Shown: positions 19,282 through 29,007 of the stretch, one piece after another | Layout: the number at the start of each line of letters is the position of its first letter | Position numbering within the stretch: position 1 is the first letter of the stretch | Assembly (NCBI RefSeq): GCF_017656495.1 | Contig: NZ_JACDNS010000005.1 | Location: 1 to 64,000 of the forward strand | DNA from: Thermococcus sp. | Lineage (GTDB): Archaea; Methanobacteriota_B; Thermococci; Thermococcales; Thermococcaceae | Reading direction: 5' to 3' | DNA: 64,000 nucleotides | Position numbers and translations under genes: made by a program | Notes under the pieces: generated by a model | What the model was told of the DNA's origin: nothing | The model's input: the letters and a program-made list of their open reading frames with translations, nothing else | Database searches by the model: none

Positions 19282-20529
19282 ATGGACGGAAAAATAATCC
19301 ATGACCCTATTCATGGAAGCATGAAAATTAAAGGGGTCATTCTGGATTTAGTGAAGACTCCAGAGTTCCAGAGGCTTCGGAGCATAAGGCAGCTTGGATT
19401 GGCGTATCTTGTGTATCCAGGAGCAAATCACTCACGTTTTGAGCATTCTCTTGGAGCTTACAATATAGCGAGCAGACTAGCTCAAGAGGTTGAGCTTGAA
19501 GAGGAGAAAACTTTACTCGAGATGGGAGCTTTGCTTCACGATATAGGACACGGGCCGTTCTCCCACACATTTGAGCAGATTTACAAGCACTACGTCAAGG
19601 AATATGACCATATGCGCCTCGGTCAGAACATAATACTTGGGAAAATAGATATCATTGATGGAGAAATAGACAGCAGAGAGTTCATTCCAGAGATAATTGA
19701 GAGTTATGGATATTCACCAAAAGAAGTCGCTGACTTGATTTTAGGCAAATACGAGAAGCGCTATTTAGGTCAAATGCTCCATGGAGATGTTGATGTTGAC
19801 CAGATTGATTATCTCATGAGAGATGCCCATTATACTGGTGTTGCTCACGGAATAATTGACATTGAGAGGCTTTTAAAAGTTTTAAAAGTCCACGATGGCC
19901 AGCTTGTGGTTGATGAAAAAGGAATTGAGGCAGTAGAAGGAATGATGGTTGCCAGAGCTTTGATGTATTCAAGAGTTTACTTCCACCATACAGTTAAAAT
20001 TGCCGAAGGAATGCTGACGAGAGCTTTAGAGTTTGCTCTTGAAGAAGGTCACCTTTGGGACTTCTGGAAAATGACTGACTGCAGAGTTTTTGTGGAGCTT
20101 GAGGACCTCGAAGGCTATCCCGGTGAAATCGTAAGGCGCATTAAATACAGGGACATATACAAAGCAGCTGTATTGGCGAGTGCAGACGAGCTCTCTGCGG
20201 AGGAGAAGAAAGAATTGCTGAGTGCATACAGAAACGTCAAGAGGAGACAGGAAATCGAGAGAAACTTGGCTGATGCTGTTGGAGCTAAAGAGGGGGAAGT
20301 AATTCTTGAATTCTCAATTGCTGATTTGATGCTGAGTGAACCAAGACTAAAAGCCACGGAAATCAATGTATTACTCCACACTGGAGAACTGCAACCCCTT
20401 ACAAAAGTGACTCCCTTGGCAAACGCATTGAAGAGAAGACAAACTCCAAGATGGGCTGTACTCATTGCCTCACCGGCAAAATATGTGGATAAAGTTAGAG
20501 AAGTCTGGAAAAAAGTGATTTTCAGCTGA
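19282..20529 (+). CDS. HD-domain phosphohydrolase (SAMHD1/dGTPase-like)
   Basis: A 415-residue protein of the YdhJ/SAMHD1-like HD family. Metal ligands appear in order: RFEHSLGAYNIA (His), LLHDIGHGPFSHTFE (His-Asp), and DVDQIDYLMRDAHYTG (Asp). The N-terminal KIIHDPIHGSMKI is typical for dNTP triphosphohydrolases. A helical region and a C-terminal alpha/beta domain follow. It probably hydrolyses deoxynucleoside triphosphates, but other phosphate-ester substrates are possible. ATG 19282 follows AGGTGAGA; a GTG at 19273 inside the SD was rejected. The 3' end overlaps the convergent HTH gene by 8 nt. Confidence 0.92.
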   Translation: MDGKIIHDPIHGSMKIKGVILDLVKTPEFQRLRSIRQLGLAYLVYPGANHSRFEHSLGAYNIASRLAQEVELEEEKTLLEMGALLHDIGHGPFSHTFEQIYKHYVKEYDHMRLGQNIILGKIDIIDGEIDSREFIPEIIESYGYSPKEVADLILGKYEKRYLGQMLHGDVDVDQIDYLMRDAHYTGVAHGIIDIERLLKVLKVHDGQLVVDEKGIEAVEGMMVARALMYSRVYFHHTVKIAEGMLTRALEFALEEGHLWDFWKMTDCRVFVELEDLEGYPGEIVRRIKYRDIYKAAVLASADELSAEEKKELLSAYRNVKRRQEIERNLADAVGAKEGEVILEFSIADLMLSEPRLKATEINVLLHTGELQPLTKVTPLANALKRRQTPRWAVLIASPAKYVDKVREVWKKVIFS

Positions 20530-21484
20530 AGACTTTCTTTTTTATCTCTTTTTTTAGCTGTTCAATCATCTCAATTAATTCATCGGCATCCCTAATTTCT
20601 GAGAGAGCTTTTTTAGGTATCAACGGAATCTCTCCAACGACTTCCATCTTCGTTTTCTCTAAAATGAACACTCCATCGCTGTGAATTATTTTGCTGACCT
20701 CGTTAACCATCTGGGCCCTCTTTACAGTTGTCTTGGTTTTTCTCTGGTCTATTCCTGTTAGAATCTTAAGCTCCTCCTCTTTTGAAATTGCATTGAATGG
20801 AGCTTTTTTGATTTTAACAACTCCCATTCCAAGAGCCTTTAAGCGCTCGAAAATTTCCCTTTCAAGCTCGTTCTCTGGCTTTACATCAAGTTTGGCCTCA
20901 ACTTTTGTGTGCAGAATATCAATAGGCTTAGCCAAAGGCTCGTTGAATATCTCTTCTAGTCTGAGAGCAACATCTAAGCTGACAGCTTGCTCTCCTCTTT
21001 CATAATTTTGCAGGCTTTTTCTTGAAACTCCTAATAGCTCGGCAAGTTCACCAATGCTGTATCCATACTTCTCCCTCAAATATCTGAGATATTCGCCATT
21101 AATTTTGACATAAAATCCCCCTCTTTCGGCGAAAATTGCTGGCAATTCATTTTCAACTATCACATCGTAGAGGGTTTGCGGATTTAATGCGTAGATTCCA
21201 AAACGCTCGTAAACTACCCCTTCCTCAAGCTCATCGTTTTTGGTCTTGAGTCCAACTATCAGCGGTGAGGCTTGGAAGAACTTAGCTAAGCGCTTTAAAT
21301 CTTCAGCTTGTTCCTTTGTAAGCGTGTCAATGTTCTGTAAAACTTTGATGAAGAGCAATAGGAATAACCTACTCGCCACTAAATCAAAGCACGCACCTTT
21401 AAATTCCATTCTCGCGGTCCTAAATCCTGTGCCTCGCAAGATACTCTCAACAACTCTAATCAATCTTTCCTTTTCCATCATCAT
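20522..21484 (-). CDS. Archaeal HTH transcriptional regulator (xre-type helix-turn-helix)
   Basis: A 320-residue regulator of a conserved archaeal family. A nuclease-like N-terminal half (RTARMEFKGACFDLVASRLFLLLFIKVLQNIDTL) precedes a central HTH, YLREKYGYSIGELAELLGVSRKSLQNYERG (residues about 133-162). The C-terminal region ends in a lysine-rich helix. The first of three consecutive ATG codons (21484) lies about 25 nt downstream of a TATA-like atttttaag (21505-21514), with no SD, so the mRNA is probably leaderless. Targets are unknown. It overlaps the HD gene at the 3' end and is divergent from an acetyltransferase gene. Confidence 0.9.
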   Translation of the reverse strand: MMMEKERLIRVVESILRGTGFRTARMEFKGACFDLVASRLFLLLFIKVLQNIDTLTKEQAEDLKRLAKFFQASPLIVGLKTKNDELEEGVVYERFGIYALNPQTLYDVIVENELPAIFAERGGFYVKINGEYLRYLREKYGYSIGELAELLGVSRKSLQNYERGEQAVSLDVALRLEEIFNEPLAKPIDILHTKVEAKLDVKPENELEREIFERLKALGMGVVKIKKAPFNAISKEEELKILTGIDQRKTKTTVKRAQMVNEVSKIIHSDGVFILEKTKMEVVGEIPLIPKKALSEIRDADELIEMIEQLKKEIKKKVFS

Positions 21485-21526
21485 TTATAAATAGGAAAAT
21501 GAACTTAAAAATTTAAGGTGTATGAC

Positions 21527-22075
21527 ATGCAGAGACCTATAATCCTAACTGGGAGGCGGATTTCTCTTGGCATTCTATTGAGAGAGGACATACCAAAGGT
21601 TTGGCTATGGTACAATGACAGAGATGTGAGGAGATATTTATCTTCACCAGATGCTGTGTTTTATTTTGAGGATGAGATGGAATGGTATGAAAGAATTCGA
21701 AGAGAAAAGGAGAGACACAGAGTTTTTGTAGTTATTGAGAATAAGAGTGACTCTCTCGTTGGGTTGATTGGAGTTCACAAGATTGATCACAAGAATGGGC
21801 ATGCGGAGATAGGATACTTTTTGAGCAGGGAATATTGGGGAAAAGGATATGCAACAGAGGCCGTAAAATTAGTCTTGGAGTACTGCTTCAAATGGCTTAA
21901 TTTAAGAAAAGTTTATGCAAGAGTTTATGAATACAACATAGCTTCGCAAAGGGTTCTTGAAAAGAACGGCTTTAAGCTCGTGGGAAGGCTAAGAAAGCAC
22001 GTTCACATTCCAGAGGAAGGCTTTGCAGATGTTTTATTTTACGAGCTGTTTAAAGATGAATGGGAAAGCTTTTAA
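21527..22075 (+). CDS. GNAT-family N-acetyltransferase (RimJ/RimL-like)
   Basis: A 182-residue acetyltransferase. IGYFLSREYWGKGYATEAVKLVL is the acetyl-CoA pyrophosphate-binding motif (Q/RxxGxG/A form), followed by LRKVYARVYEYNIASQRVLEKNGFKLVGRLRKHV, which is typical for the RimJ/SpeG-type subgroup. Substrate unknown; protein N-termini, polyamines or amino-acid derivatives are possible. ATG 21527 has AGGTG 6 nt upstream; the in-frame GTG at 21518 is part of that SD. Confidence 0.92.
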   Translation: MQRPIILTGRRISLGILLREDIPKVWLWYNDRDVRRYLSSPDAVFYFEDEMEWYERIRREKERHRVFVVIENKSDSLVGLIGVHKIDHKNGHAEIGYFLSREYWGKGYATEAVKLVLEYCFKWLNLRKVYARVYEYNIASQRVLEKNGFKLVGRLRKHVHIPEEGFADVLFYELFKDEWESF

Positions 22076-22099
22076 CGTTCTCTTCTTTTCTACGCTTTG

Positions 22100-23380
22100 A
22101 TGATGCTTCACATAGGAATTGACGATACTGACTCACCAAATGGTATGTGCACAACTTATCTTGGAGCTTTGCTCTATAGAGAAATCTCCAGGTTAGCGGA
22201 GCCTTTAGATTTGCCGAAACTGATTAGGCTGAATCCCAACGTTCCCTATAAAACGAGAGGGAATGGCGCAGTTGCGATGAACTTTGAAGCTAATGAGGAA
22301 GATGTTCCAAAAATTAAGAGATTTGTCCTCGAGATGGTTGAAAAATTGGCTGATTTAACTCATGAGAACACAAATCCAGGTGTGGTGTTCTTAGAGGGAG
22401 AAATTCCAGAAGAGCTGACTGAGTTTACCTATAGGACTATTTGGGAGCATGTGACGATTGAAGAGGCAGAGAAAGTCGCTAAAGATGTTAATGCTGAAAT
22501 CCACAAGTTTAAGTGTGGGAGAGGAATTGTGGGAGCTTTAGCTGCAATCGGACATCCTCTTAAAGAGTTCACTTACGAGCTTTTAGCATACCGTAGGAGA
22601 GAGCTTTGGGGGACTCCAAGAAAGGTGAACAAAGAGAGCGTTTTTGAAATGAATAAGCAGTTTTATCCCTTCACATATGATAATGTTGATCCATATAAGA
22701 AAAGTGTCCTCATAACTCCACATGGCAAAGACCCTGTTCTGGTTGGGATTAGAGGAATTGACAAAAACAGAATTCTACTGGCTTTTGAGAGCATAACAAT
22801 CGAAGAGCCAGTTGAATTTTATCAGATTTTCAAGACGAATCAGAGCACAGATGAACATTTAAGGTTCAAAAAGATTGCAGAGCTTAAGCAATTCGATAAT
22901 GCTGTAATTAAAGCAAAAGTCGTGAGAAGCTACTGGGAGAAAGGAAGGCATGTCTTCTTTGAAATTGACGACGGAACTGGAAGGCTAAGGGTTGCTGCAT
23001 TTGAGCCGACGAAAGGATTCAGGAGATACGTGAGAATGCTGATTGAAGGGGATGAGATTATAGCGGCAGGAGGAGTAAAGGAGTTTGAAGGTGTTTTGAC
23101 GCTTAATCTCGAAAAATTCTATCCAATAAAGCTGGCTAAGAAAATTGAATATAAAAAGCCCAAATGTCCAAAATGTGGGGGAACAATGAAGAGCAAAGGG
23201 GATTATTTAAAGTGCAAAAAGTGCGGTTACAAAATGCCAAAGCAGTTGATCCCAGTTGAAGTACCAAGAAAGCTAGAGATGAAAATCTATGAGGTACCGC
23301 CAGATGCAAGGAGGCATCTATCAAGGCCTTTAGTGTTACCGCTTGGGGAGGAGAAGGTTTTGGAGGCAATTAATCTCTGA
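22100..23380 (+). CDS. tiaS: tRNA(Ile2) 2-agmatinylcytidine synthetase TiaS
   Basis: TiaS (426 aa) attaches agmatine to C34 of tRNA-Ile2 (CAU), so that it reads AUA. The N-terminal catalytic region begins [23 protein letters not shown], with the Asp residues used for ATP/Mg binding. [13 protein letters not shown] follows. An OB-fold spans about 270-350 ([23 protein letters not shown]), and a C-terminal zinc ribbon is CPKCGG...CKKCG. No SD is visible; a TATA-like cttttaacg lies about 25 nt before the start, so a leaderless mRNA is likely. Two adjacent ATGs (22100, 22103) and a TTG (22097) are possible starts. The 3' end overlaps the rhomboid gene by 11 nt. Confidence 0.97.
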   Translation: MMLHIGIDDTDSPNGMCTTYLGALLYREISRLAEPLDLPKLIRLNPNVPYKTRGNGAVAMNFEANEEDVPKIKRFVLEMVEKLADLTHENTNPGVVFLEGEIPEELTEFTYRTIWEHVTIEEAEKVAKDVNAEIHKFKCGRGIVGALAAIGHPLKEFTYELLAYRRRELWGTPRKVNKESVFEMNKQFYPFTYDNVDPYKKSVLITPHGKDPVLVGIRGIDKNRILLAFESITIEEPVEFYQIFKTNQSTDEHLRFKKIAELKQFDNAVIKAKVVRSYWEKGRHVFFEIDDGTGRLRVAAFEPTKGFRRYVRMLIEGDEIIAAGGVKEFEGVLTLNLEKFYPIKLAKKIEYKKPKCPKCGGTMKSKGDYLKCKKCGYKMPKQLIPVEVPRKLEMKIYEVPPDARRHLSRPLVLPLGEEKVLEAINL

Positions 23381-24200
23381 AAATTAGATCTTCAAAAAGA
23401 GGGAAAATATAGAGGGTGCTTATCAGCCCAAGATAATGAATAAAGATGTTAACCATTCCAGCTCTAGCAACTATGTTTCTTGGAAATGCTCCCCATATCG
23501 CGGCAGTCATTACGAGGAGGATTGCTAGGATGAAGTTTCTAATAGAGGTTCTCAGCTTTTGGACTTTTTCACCTTTCGATTCCCAGTCGTACTCTTTGAA
23601 TGCCTTTGAAATGGAATATAGCAACATTAAGAGGCCAACGAGAATTAGGGGAATGCCAATTATGAAGAAAGCGTAAATGAGAGCAATTAAACCTCCCGCA
23701 ATGAGCATGAAGGAGTTTGAGAAAGTTAAGGGGGAGATGTTGAAGCCGAGTTTTTTCTTTAAAAAGTTCGCTGAGAAGTAAGGCACGGCACCTATGAGAG
23801 CGGCATCTATTCCAGAGAAGCCCATGCCGTAGCGGAGGTTGTAGCGTCTCATGACGAGCAAGTCTAATAGGGCAATAACTGGGGGCAGAATTATGAAGAC
23901 AAAGATTAGAAGCCTTTTGAAAGAGTCGAAGCTGTTGCCGATTTCAGCTAAGAAGTAGATGAGAGGGAATATTATAGCAAATGTAATGAGGTTGTTAAGC
24001 AAATGCCAAAAGTCCTTATGGACGAAGTGCATCGTGTATAAGCGAAGCCAATCAGCGGGATTTGAGAAGGAAAAGCTTTGGTAGTTGAGGACAAGCTTGT
24101 CTTGGAGCGATGGAGGAGCTAAGTGAAGTGCTAACATTATGAGAGCTATTAGTATGAAAAGCGTTACAAAGTAGAGCCTTTCTTTGCTTAGCTTAAACAT
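23370..24200 (-). CDS. Rhomboid-like intramembrane serine protease
   Basis: A 276-residue protein with six to seven membrane segments. Rhomboid hallmarks are in order: [19 protein letters not shown], matching the HxxxxHxxxN oxyanion region; [13 protein letters not shown], with the Gly-x-Ser-Gly nucleophile; and IHYLGLIS, with the catalytic histidine. It would cut substrate helices inside the membrane. The soluble loops are short, and no substrate is suggested by neighbours. It is convergent with tiaS, with an 11-nt overlap. ATG 24200 lies near the TATA-like ttataaatcc (about 24220 on the minus strand), so the mRNA may be leaderless. Confidence 0.82.
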   Translation of the reverse strand: MFKLSKERLYFVTLFILIALIMLALHLAPPSLQDKLVLNYQSFSFSNPADWLRLYTMHFVHKDFWHLLNNLITFAIIFPLIYFLAEIGNSFDSFKRLLIFVFIILPPVIALLDLLVMRRYNLRYGMGFSGIDAALIGAVPYFSANFLKKKLGFNISPLTFSNSFMLIAGGLIALIYAFFIIGIPLILVGLLMLLYSISKAFKEYDWESKGEKVQKLRTSIRNFILAILLVMTAAIWGAFPRNIVARAGMVNIFIHYLGLISTLYIFPLFEDLIFRD

Positions 24201-24262
24201 AATTAAACCTTGGCGTAAAGGATTTATAAGAATTTGGAGAAAGATTAGGGAGAGGTGTTGGA

Positions 24263-25561
24263 GTGGATAGGTGGGACGAGCCGCTGGGTTATGTTGAAAA
24301 GAAGGAGTTGTTAGAAAAAATAGAAGATGAAAAAAGGGAAATTTTGGAGATATTAAACGGAATATCGGGATACTCTAAGGTAGGATATGCACTTTCTATT
24401 GTTCTATTTGGAATATCAGTATTATTACCTATTTTTCTACCCTTCAATACATTGTCAGATATAAATCGAACAAACTCTAGTCCTTCTCTCCTGAATGTTT
24501 CATTTAGCCTTTTTAACATAACTTTTGGATCATTAGCTGTACTGTTTGTGTTTCTTACTTCAAATTATCTATTAAGTATGTATTTCAAAGAAGAAGGTAT
24601 AGTTCCATATGAATTAAATCATAAAAGGAATGTTATAGCTCTTCTACAGTTAACGGGGGTGGTATTTGTTATTAGCCTTATGTTTCTATTGTTTTCAAGT
24701 TCTATGGCGCTTGTTGAAAACAGTAATATTCTAGATATCATTTTTATTTATAGCCTCCTTTATTTCGTAATGGCACTGGAGTTATTATGGGTAATCTATA
24801 ACACTATGCCATTTGATATTACTGAGGATTACCTTAAACAGCCATCTAAACTGCCTTTGGAAAATCGCCCAAAAATTAGGGAAACAATTGCGTTGGCGGG
24901 TACATTAACCCTATTAAGCTGGACTATTGCAAAGTTTTTATCTATTGCTTATGTAGATATCTTGAATAAAGAACTTACAATACAAGGAGCTGTTTTTATA
25001 ATATTGCCAATCTCTATGTACTCCGGAATGTTTTTATATATGAGCTCAGCAGTAAGTGTAGAGGTTGTTAAAGAAGTACTGCTTCAGTACTTCTTGGCAT
25101 TAAGAGACATTCAAAAAGACATATTACAAGGTTCTGTATCGAAAGCAGAAAGTGAGGCAATTTTACAAAAAATTAAAGTATTAAATCATCTTAAAAGGAT
25201 CAAATATCGTAAGAGTTTTCCGTTCTCATATTATGAATTCGAGGATGATGTGGAGATAAAAATGAAAAAAATACAAATGTGGCATTTAATTGTAGGTGTT
25301 TTGGTTTGTTTATTCACTGTACTTTACTTCATTCATTTTGTTGGATATATACCAGGAAAGATTTCCCCGCTATTTAATATTTTGTTTTTTGAATTGTATA
25401 GTATGGAGATTGGTATTTTCAAAATTTCACTTTACCCTGCTTATCTGATTGAATTGATTTTCTTTGGAGTTGTTTTACGTTATTTAAACTTCCATAATGA
25501 GAGACAAAAATTCCCAAATGCCTCCAAAGAGAATCAATTTCAAGACTCATCCACTCACTAA
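24263..25561 (+). CDS. Unrecognised polytopic membrane protein
   Basis: A 432-residue protein with an N-terminal charged helix (KKELLEKIEDEKREILEIL), four membrane segments, a cytoplasmic gap, two more segments, a charged helical stretch (about 270-340), and two final segments, ending in a polar tail. It starts at a GTG after GAGAGGTG. Codon choice is markedly A/T-rich and unlike tiaS or the amidohydrolase next to it. The gene stands alone between convergent and same-strand neighbours. No family was recognised; the low-GC codons suggest recent transfer or a lineage-specific gene. Confidence 0.7.
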   Translation: MDRWDEPLGYVEKKELLEKIEDEKREILEILNGISGYSKVGYALSIVLFGISVLLPIFLPFNTLSDINRTNSSPSLLNVSFSLFNITFGSLAVLFVFLTSNYLLSMYFKEEGIVPYELNHKRNVIALLQLTGVVFVISLMFLLFSSSMALVENSNILDIIFIYSLLYFVMALELLWVIYNTMPFDITEDYLKQPSKLPLENRPKIRETIALAGTLTLLSWTIAKFLSIAYVDILNKELTIQGAVFIILPISMYSGMFLYMSSAVSVEVVKEVLLQYFLALRDIQKDILQGSVSKAESEAILQKIKVLNHLKRIKYRKSFPFSYYEFEDDVEIKMKKIQMWHLIVGVLVCLFTVLYFIHFVGYIPGKISPLFNILFFELYSMEIGIFKISLYPAYLIELIFFGVVLRYLNFHNERQKFPNASKENQFQDSSTH

Positions 25562-25720
25562 CCAAACCTTTATCTCTCAACATCCTTTTCTTATGGTGGT
25601 ACTGTGATTGAGTAGCTGAAAAAGGAGTTCAAATGTTCTTGCTTAGCAATTATCTTCCTTCCCAAGTTCACAGTCTCTGAACAAACCCTTCACAAAACGT
25701 GAACGAAAAAGAAGAAAACA

Positions 25721-26863
25721 TCAAACTTCCCATTCGTGAATCAGCTCTCCCTCAGCAAACACGTGCGTTGGATAATTCTCAAGATTGAACGGATCGCCGC
25801 TCCAGACGACCAGTGAAGCCCATTTGCCCTTCTCGATGCTTCCTAAAATGTCATCTACTCCAAGAATCTTGGCGTTGTTGTATGTTACGGTCTTTATCGC
25901 CTCTTCCTTGCTCATTCCTAAGCGTATGAAGTGCCTAAGCTGGAGGTAGAGATTTGCCTGCAGAGTTACTGGGTGGTCGCTCATAAGTCCAAATAGGGGC
26001 TTCACTTCGAGGAGATACTTTGCGTTCTTCCAGTCTTCATGCTTCAGCTCAACTTTGTATGGAAGGGCATCAAATGGGCCATAAACCAATGGAACTCCCT
26101 CTTTCTTGATCTTCTCAAAAGTCTCTTTGCTGTGAACATCTGCAGCGTGTTCAATGGTTATTTTAAGCCCAAACTTGCGCTTTATCATGAGCAACGCTGC
26201 TATATCATCCTCTTTATGCACGTGAACTCTTAGAGGTTCTTCCCCTTTCAAAACTGGGATTAGTGCTTCAACAGTTGGTTCAATTTCCTCTGGCTCTTTC
26301 TTACCTTTTTCAAGCAAGGCAATTGTCTTTTGTGTCTTTATGAGCCAGTTGAGAAGAATCCCAATTGCTCCCATTCTTGTGCTCGGCCTTGTTCCTTTCC
26401 ACTCTTTAGTTGACCTTGGGTTGTAACCAAAAGCTGCCTTAACACCTACATACTTCATAAATGCATCCTCGATGTCTCTTCCATAGTTTTTAATTAGAAC
26501 AGCCCTTCCTCCGATAATATTCCCGCTTCCTGGAAGAACTGAGGAATATAGAACTCCAAACTCAATTGAGTGCTTAAAGGCTTTGTCATCCATGTAGATT
26601 GAATACAAAGCGTCAACTAAAGGCAAAACTGAATCCATTTCTTCATTCGCTTCTCCCTCTTGATAAGGCTCACCATAGCGCTCCATTCCAATGTGTGAGT
26701 GCCCATCAATGAATGCGGGCGTCACAACACCTTCTGCTATTATTTCAGCATCTTTGGGCTTCTCTTTTGTGATTTCCTTAATCTCTTTGTCAAAAACAAT
26801 GTAGACGTCTTTTTTGACGTTGCCTAATCCATCGTATAAAAGAGTTGCTTTTACTGCTTTCAT
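25721..26863 (-). CDS. Amidohydrolase-family metal-dependent hydrolase
   Basis: A 380-residue imidazolonepropionase/dihydroorotase-like protein. The first metal motif is VTPAFIDGHSHIGMERYG; RVHVHKEDDIAALL and ITIEHAADVHS supply later His ligands; LMSDHPVTLQ carries the catalytic Asp. The C-terminal beta sandwich begins ILGSIEKGKWASLVVWSGDP. Many homologues act on cyclic amides or peptides, but the substrate is unknown here. ATG 26863 follows GGTGGT; an in-frame TTG at 26875 was rejected. Confidence 0.9.
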   Translation of the reverse strand: MKAVKATLLYDGLGNVKKDVYIVFDKEIKEITKEKPKDAEIIAEGVVTPAFIDGHSHIGMERYGEPYQEGEANEEMDSVLPLVDALYSIYMDDKAFKHSIEFGVLYSSVLPGSGNIIGGRAVLIKNYGRDIEDAFMKYVGVKAAFGYNPRSTKEWKGTRPSTRMGAIGILLNWLIKTQKTIALLEKGKKEPEEIEPTVEALIPVLKGEEPLRVHVHKEDDIAALLMIKRKFGLKITIEHAADVHSKETFEKIKKEGVPLVYGPFDALPYKVELKHEDWKNAKYLLEVKPLFGLMSDHPVTLQANLYLQLRHFIRLGMSKEEAIKTVTYNNAKILGVDDILGSIEKGKWASLVVWSGDPFNLENYPTHVFAEGELIHEWEV

Positions 26864-26950
26864 AGCGACCACCAAATAAATTCCATAAGAGCGCTTAAAT
26901 GCTTGTCGATGACTTAATTATTCATAATTATAACAATTAAGGAAGGGTGA

Positions 26951-27032
26951 GGGAAACGTAGTTTCCCCAATAGTAGAAAAGAGTGGGGGAGTGGGTAAGA
27001 TAGGAGATGGGGGATTCTTCTCCCCCTCTCCT
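26951..27032. other. Two hairpins between htpX and the amidohydrolase gene
   Basis: Hairpin A is a perfect 7-bp stem, GGGAAAC-GTA-GTTTCCC (26951-26967). Hairpin B (27002-27032) pairs AGGAGA with TCTCCT and GGGGGA with TCCCCC, with one bulged T and a 6-nt loop. Hairpin B starts 4 nt after the htpX stop on the minus strand. The intervening bases are G-rich on the plus strand. This could be a structured htpX 3' UTR, a processing element or a small RNA. Hairpins are not normal archaeal terminators. Confidence 0.5.
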
Positions 27033-27035
27033 GCG

Positions 27036-27920
27036 TTAGAAGTACATTCCCATCTCCATTGCTATCTTCCTGAGCCTTTCAATTCTCTTTTGCGTTGGTG
27101 GGTGTGTTGAGAACAGCTCTGCAAAGCTTATTCCTCTGAATGGGTTTACAATGAACATGTGAGCTGTTGCTGGATTGCCCTCTTTTAAAGGTCTTCTTGA
27201 GACGTAATATTCAATCTTCTCAAGTGCTCTCGCTAGTGCCCATGGTTTACCGCTTATCTTTGCTCCGCTTTCATCGGCCAAATACTCTCTGGCTCTGCTT
27301 ATTGCCATCTGGATCATCATTGCAGCTATTGGGGCAAGAATTATGAGGAGTACAGCACCTAAAACACTTCCGGCATCTCTGTCTCTGTCCCTTCCTCCAA
27401 AGCCGCCAAGCCAGAGCATCCAGCTAGCCCATCTGGCAATCATGATGACTGCCCCAGCCAGAACTGCTGCTAAAGTTTGAATAAGAATGTCTCTGTTCTT
27501 TATGTGGCTTATCTCGTGAGCCAGCACTCCTTCAAGCTCATCTCTGTCTAAAATTCTCAGCAGGCCTTGGGTTACTGCAACAACTGCATGTTTTGGGTCT
27601 CTTCCCGTTGCAAACGCATTTGGAACATCAGTGGGTACTATGGCTATTTTTGGGGTTGGAATCCCAGCTTCTCTTGCAAGCCCCTCAACTATGCGGTAAA
27701 GCTCTGGGGCTTCCATTTCATCAACTATTCTCGCTTTATACCACGTTAAAACAATCTTATCGCTGTACCAGTAGCTGAAGAAATTCAACACCATTGCAAA
27801 CATGAAAGCAAATGCAACTCCTGCCATACTTCCATTGCCAAGTACGTATCCAAGTGCCATTAGCAATCCAGTAAGGAACGCCATTAACAGACCTGTTCTG
27901 AACCACAGACCAAGTCCCAT
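27036..27920 (-). CDS. htpX: HtpX-type zinc metalloprotease
   Basis: A 294-residue membrane protease of family M48. Two N-terminal helices precede the zinc site [16 protein letters not shown] (HEXXH). Two further hydrophobic helices follow ([23 protein letters not shown] and [22 protein letters not shown]), then the third ligand region [14 protein letters not shown]. The C-terminal [25 protein letters not shown] is typical of HtpX. It degrades misfolded membrane proteins. ATG 27920 follows GGAGGTGA, which overlaps the stop of the upstream AK6-type kinase gene, indicating translational coupling. Confidence 0.96.
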   Translation of the reverse strand: MGLGLWFRTGLLMAFLTGLLMALGYVLGNGSMAGVAFAFMFAMVLNFFSYWYSDKIVLTWYKARIVDEMEAPELYRIVEGLAREAGIPTPKIAIVPTDVPNAFATGRDPKHAVVAVTQGLLRILDRDELEGVLAHEISHIKNRDILIQTLAAVLAGAVIMIARWASWMLWLGGFGGRDRDRDAGSVLGAVLLIILAPIAAMMIQMAISRAREYLADESGAKISGKPWALARALEKIEYYVSRRPLKEGNPATAHMFIVNPFRGISFAELFSTHPPTQKRIERLRKIAMEMGMYF

Positions 27921-27921
27921 C

Positions 27922-28464
27922 TCACTCACCTCCTAGATTTAAGTAAGGCACTATTTCATCATAAACCTGAGTCCAATCTACAATTCCAACTCTCTTTTTA
28001 ATGCCCTTATTCAAAAGCTCTAAGATTTCTTCAACGACTTGCTCTGGAGTTTTTCCTGTGGTATCTACTTCGATTACATTTTCATGCTCATCAATAGCTT
28101 CAACTAGGCAGACATCAACTAATTCAGCCTCGACGTTCTCGCTTATCTTCTCCCTGCTGTAACCTCTTTCCTTTAATCTCTCACCAATGATTTTTGGGTG
28201 CAGGCGTAGGATAATGACTTGATCAGCAGGCATAAGATGACTTAGATGTCCATCAAGAACAATATTCTTTCCTTTGAGCTCTTTTTCAACAAAATATGCT
28301 AGCTCATCAATCTCAACCTCAATCTCATCTCCTTTAACCTCACCTATTCCATGCTCAATTGCGAATTTTTTAAGGTCAACATACGTGTATCCAAGTTTTT
28401 CGGCCAAAAGTTTTGCAACTGTCGTTTTTCCAACTCCTGGAGTTCCGCTCACTGCAATTATCAT
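27922..28464 (-). CDS. Fap7/AK6-type adenylate kinase-ATPase
   Basis: A 180-residue P-loop kinase of the AK6/Fap7 family. Walker A is [28 protein letters not shown] and [22 protein letters not shown] are the family substrate-binding and Walker B segments, and [24 protein letters not shown] is the lid region. Archaeal Fap7 works with ribosomal protein uS11 in small-subunit maturation and has adenylate kinase activity. The start at ATG 28464 follows GGTGAGAAA. It overlaps the SD of htpX downstream, an unusual pairing of ribosome assembly and proteolysis genes. Confidence 0.93.
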   Translation of the reverse strand: MIIAVSGTPGVGKTTVAKLLAEKLGYTYVDLKKFAIEHGIGEVKGDEIEVEIDELAYFVEKELKGKNIVLDGHLSHLMPADQVIILRLHPKIIGERLKERGYSREKISENVEAELVDVCLVEAIDEHENVIEVDTTGKTPEQVVEEILELLNKGIKKRVGIVDWTQVYDEIVPYLNLGGE

Positions 28465-28600
28465 TTTCTCACCTGAAATTAATTTAATCTTCTGGCTTTT
28501 TAAAGATATGGTTTGTTTAAGTTGATTGTCGAAGTAAACTTAGGTATTAAACGAAAATTTTTTAAGGAAGAGTGAGTTAACAACTCCTCAGGTGACTCAC

Positions 28601-28822
28601 ATGGAGAATTTGAGGTTAATTCAGAAAAAATTAGAAGTCGTCAAGAAGCATAAGGAAATGCTTATGCTCGAGGAAGCTAAGCTCGTTAGGATGATGTACC
28701 AAAGAAAAGCAGGTGTTTCAAAAAAGCTGGCTGTTGTTAAGAGGGAAAAATTTATGGCCCTAGCTCAAGAAGCAAAGCTCTTGAGAATTCTCAAGCAGAA
28801 TGGTGGAAATCCAGTTGTTTAA
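28601..28822 (+). CDS. Small basic helical protein
   Basis: A 73-residue, strongly basic and almost entirely helical protein with heptad-like Leu/Met spacing (LRLIQKKLEVVKKHKEMLML and LAVVKREKFMALAQEAKLLRIL). Such proteins in Thermococcales are often nucleic-acid associated, but no family was recognised. ATG 28601 follows CAGGTGAC; an in-frame GTG at 28592 belongs to this SD. A TATA-like ttttttaag occurs about 35-40 nt upstream. It is a single-gene transcript. Confidence 0.75.
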   Translation: MENLRLIQKKLEVVKKHKEMLMLEEAKLVRMMYQRKAGVSKKLAVVKREKFMALAQEAKLLRILKQNGGNPVV

Positions 28823-29007
28823 TTTTTCCTGAAATTTTACAATTAGAGAATAAGCAAGAGGTTACTTTAATCTTTTAAGGACTTAGCACTTAAGGCACCG
28901 TATCCTTTATATTTCTTTTGGATATAATATGCATTAGGGTAACTTATGGCACCATTCCAAATAATTAAATTATACTTAAGTTTATACAAACTCAAATCGG
29001 TGAGAGT

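Noticed and set aside
25600..25690. Possible C/D box RNA (CTGA motifs and a GTGATTGA)
   Set aside because: C box is imperfect, no C' box, and spacing is wrong on both strands.
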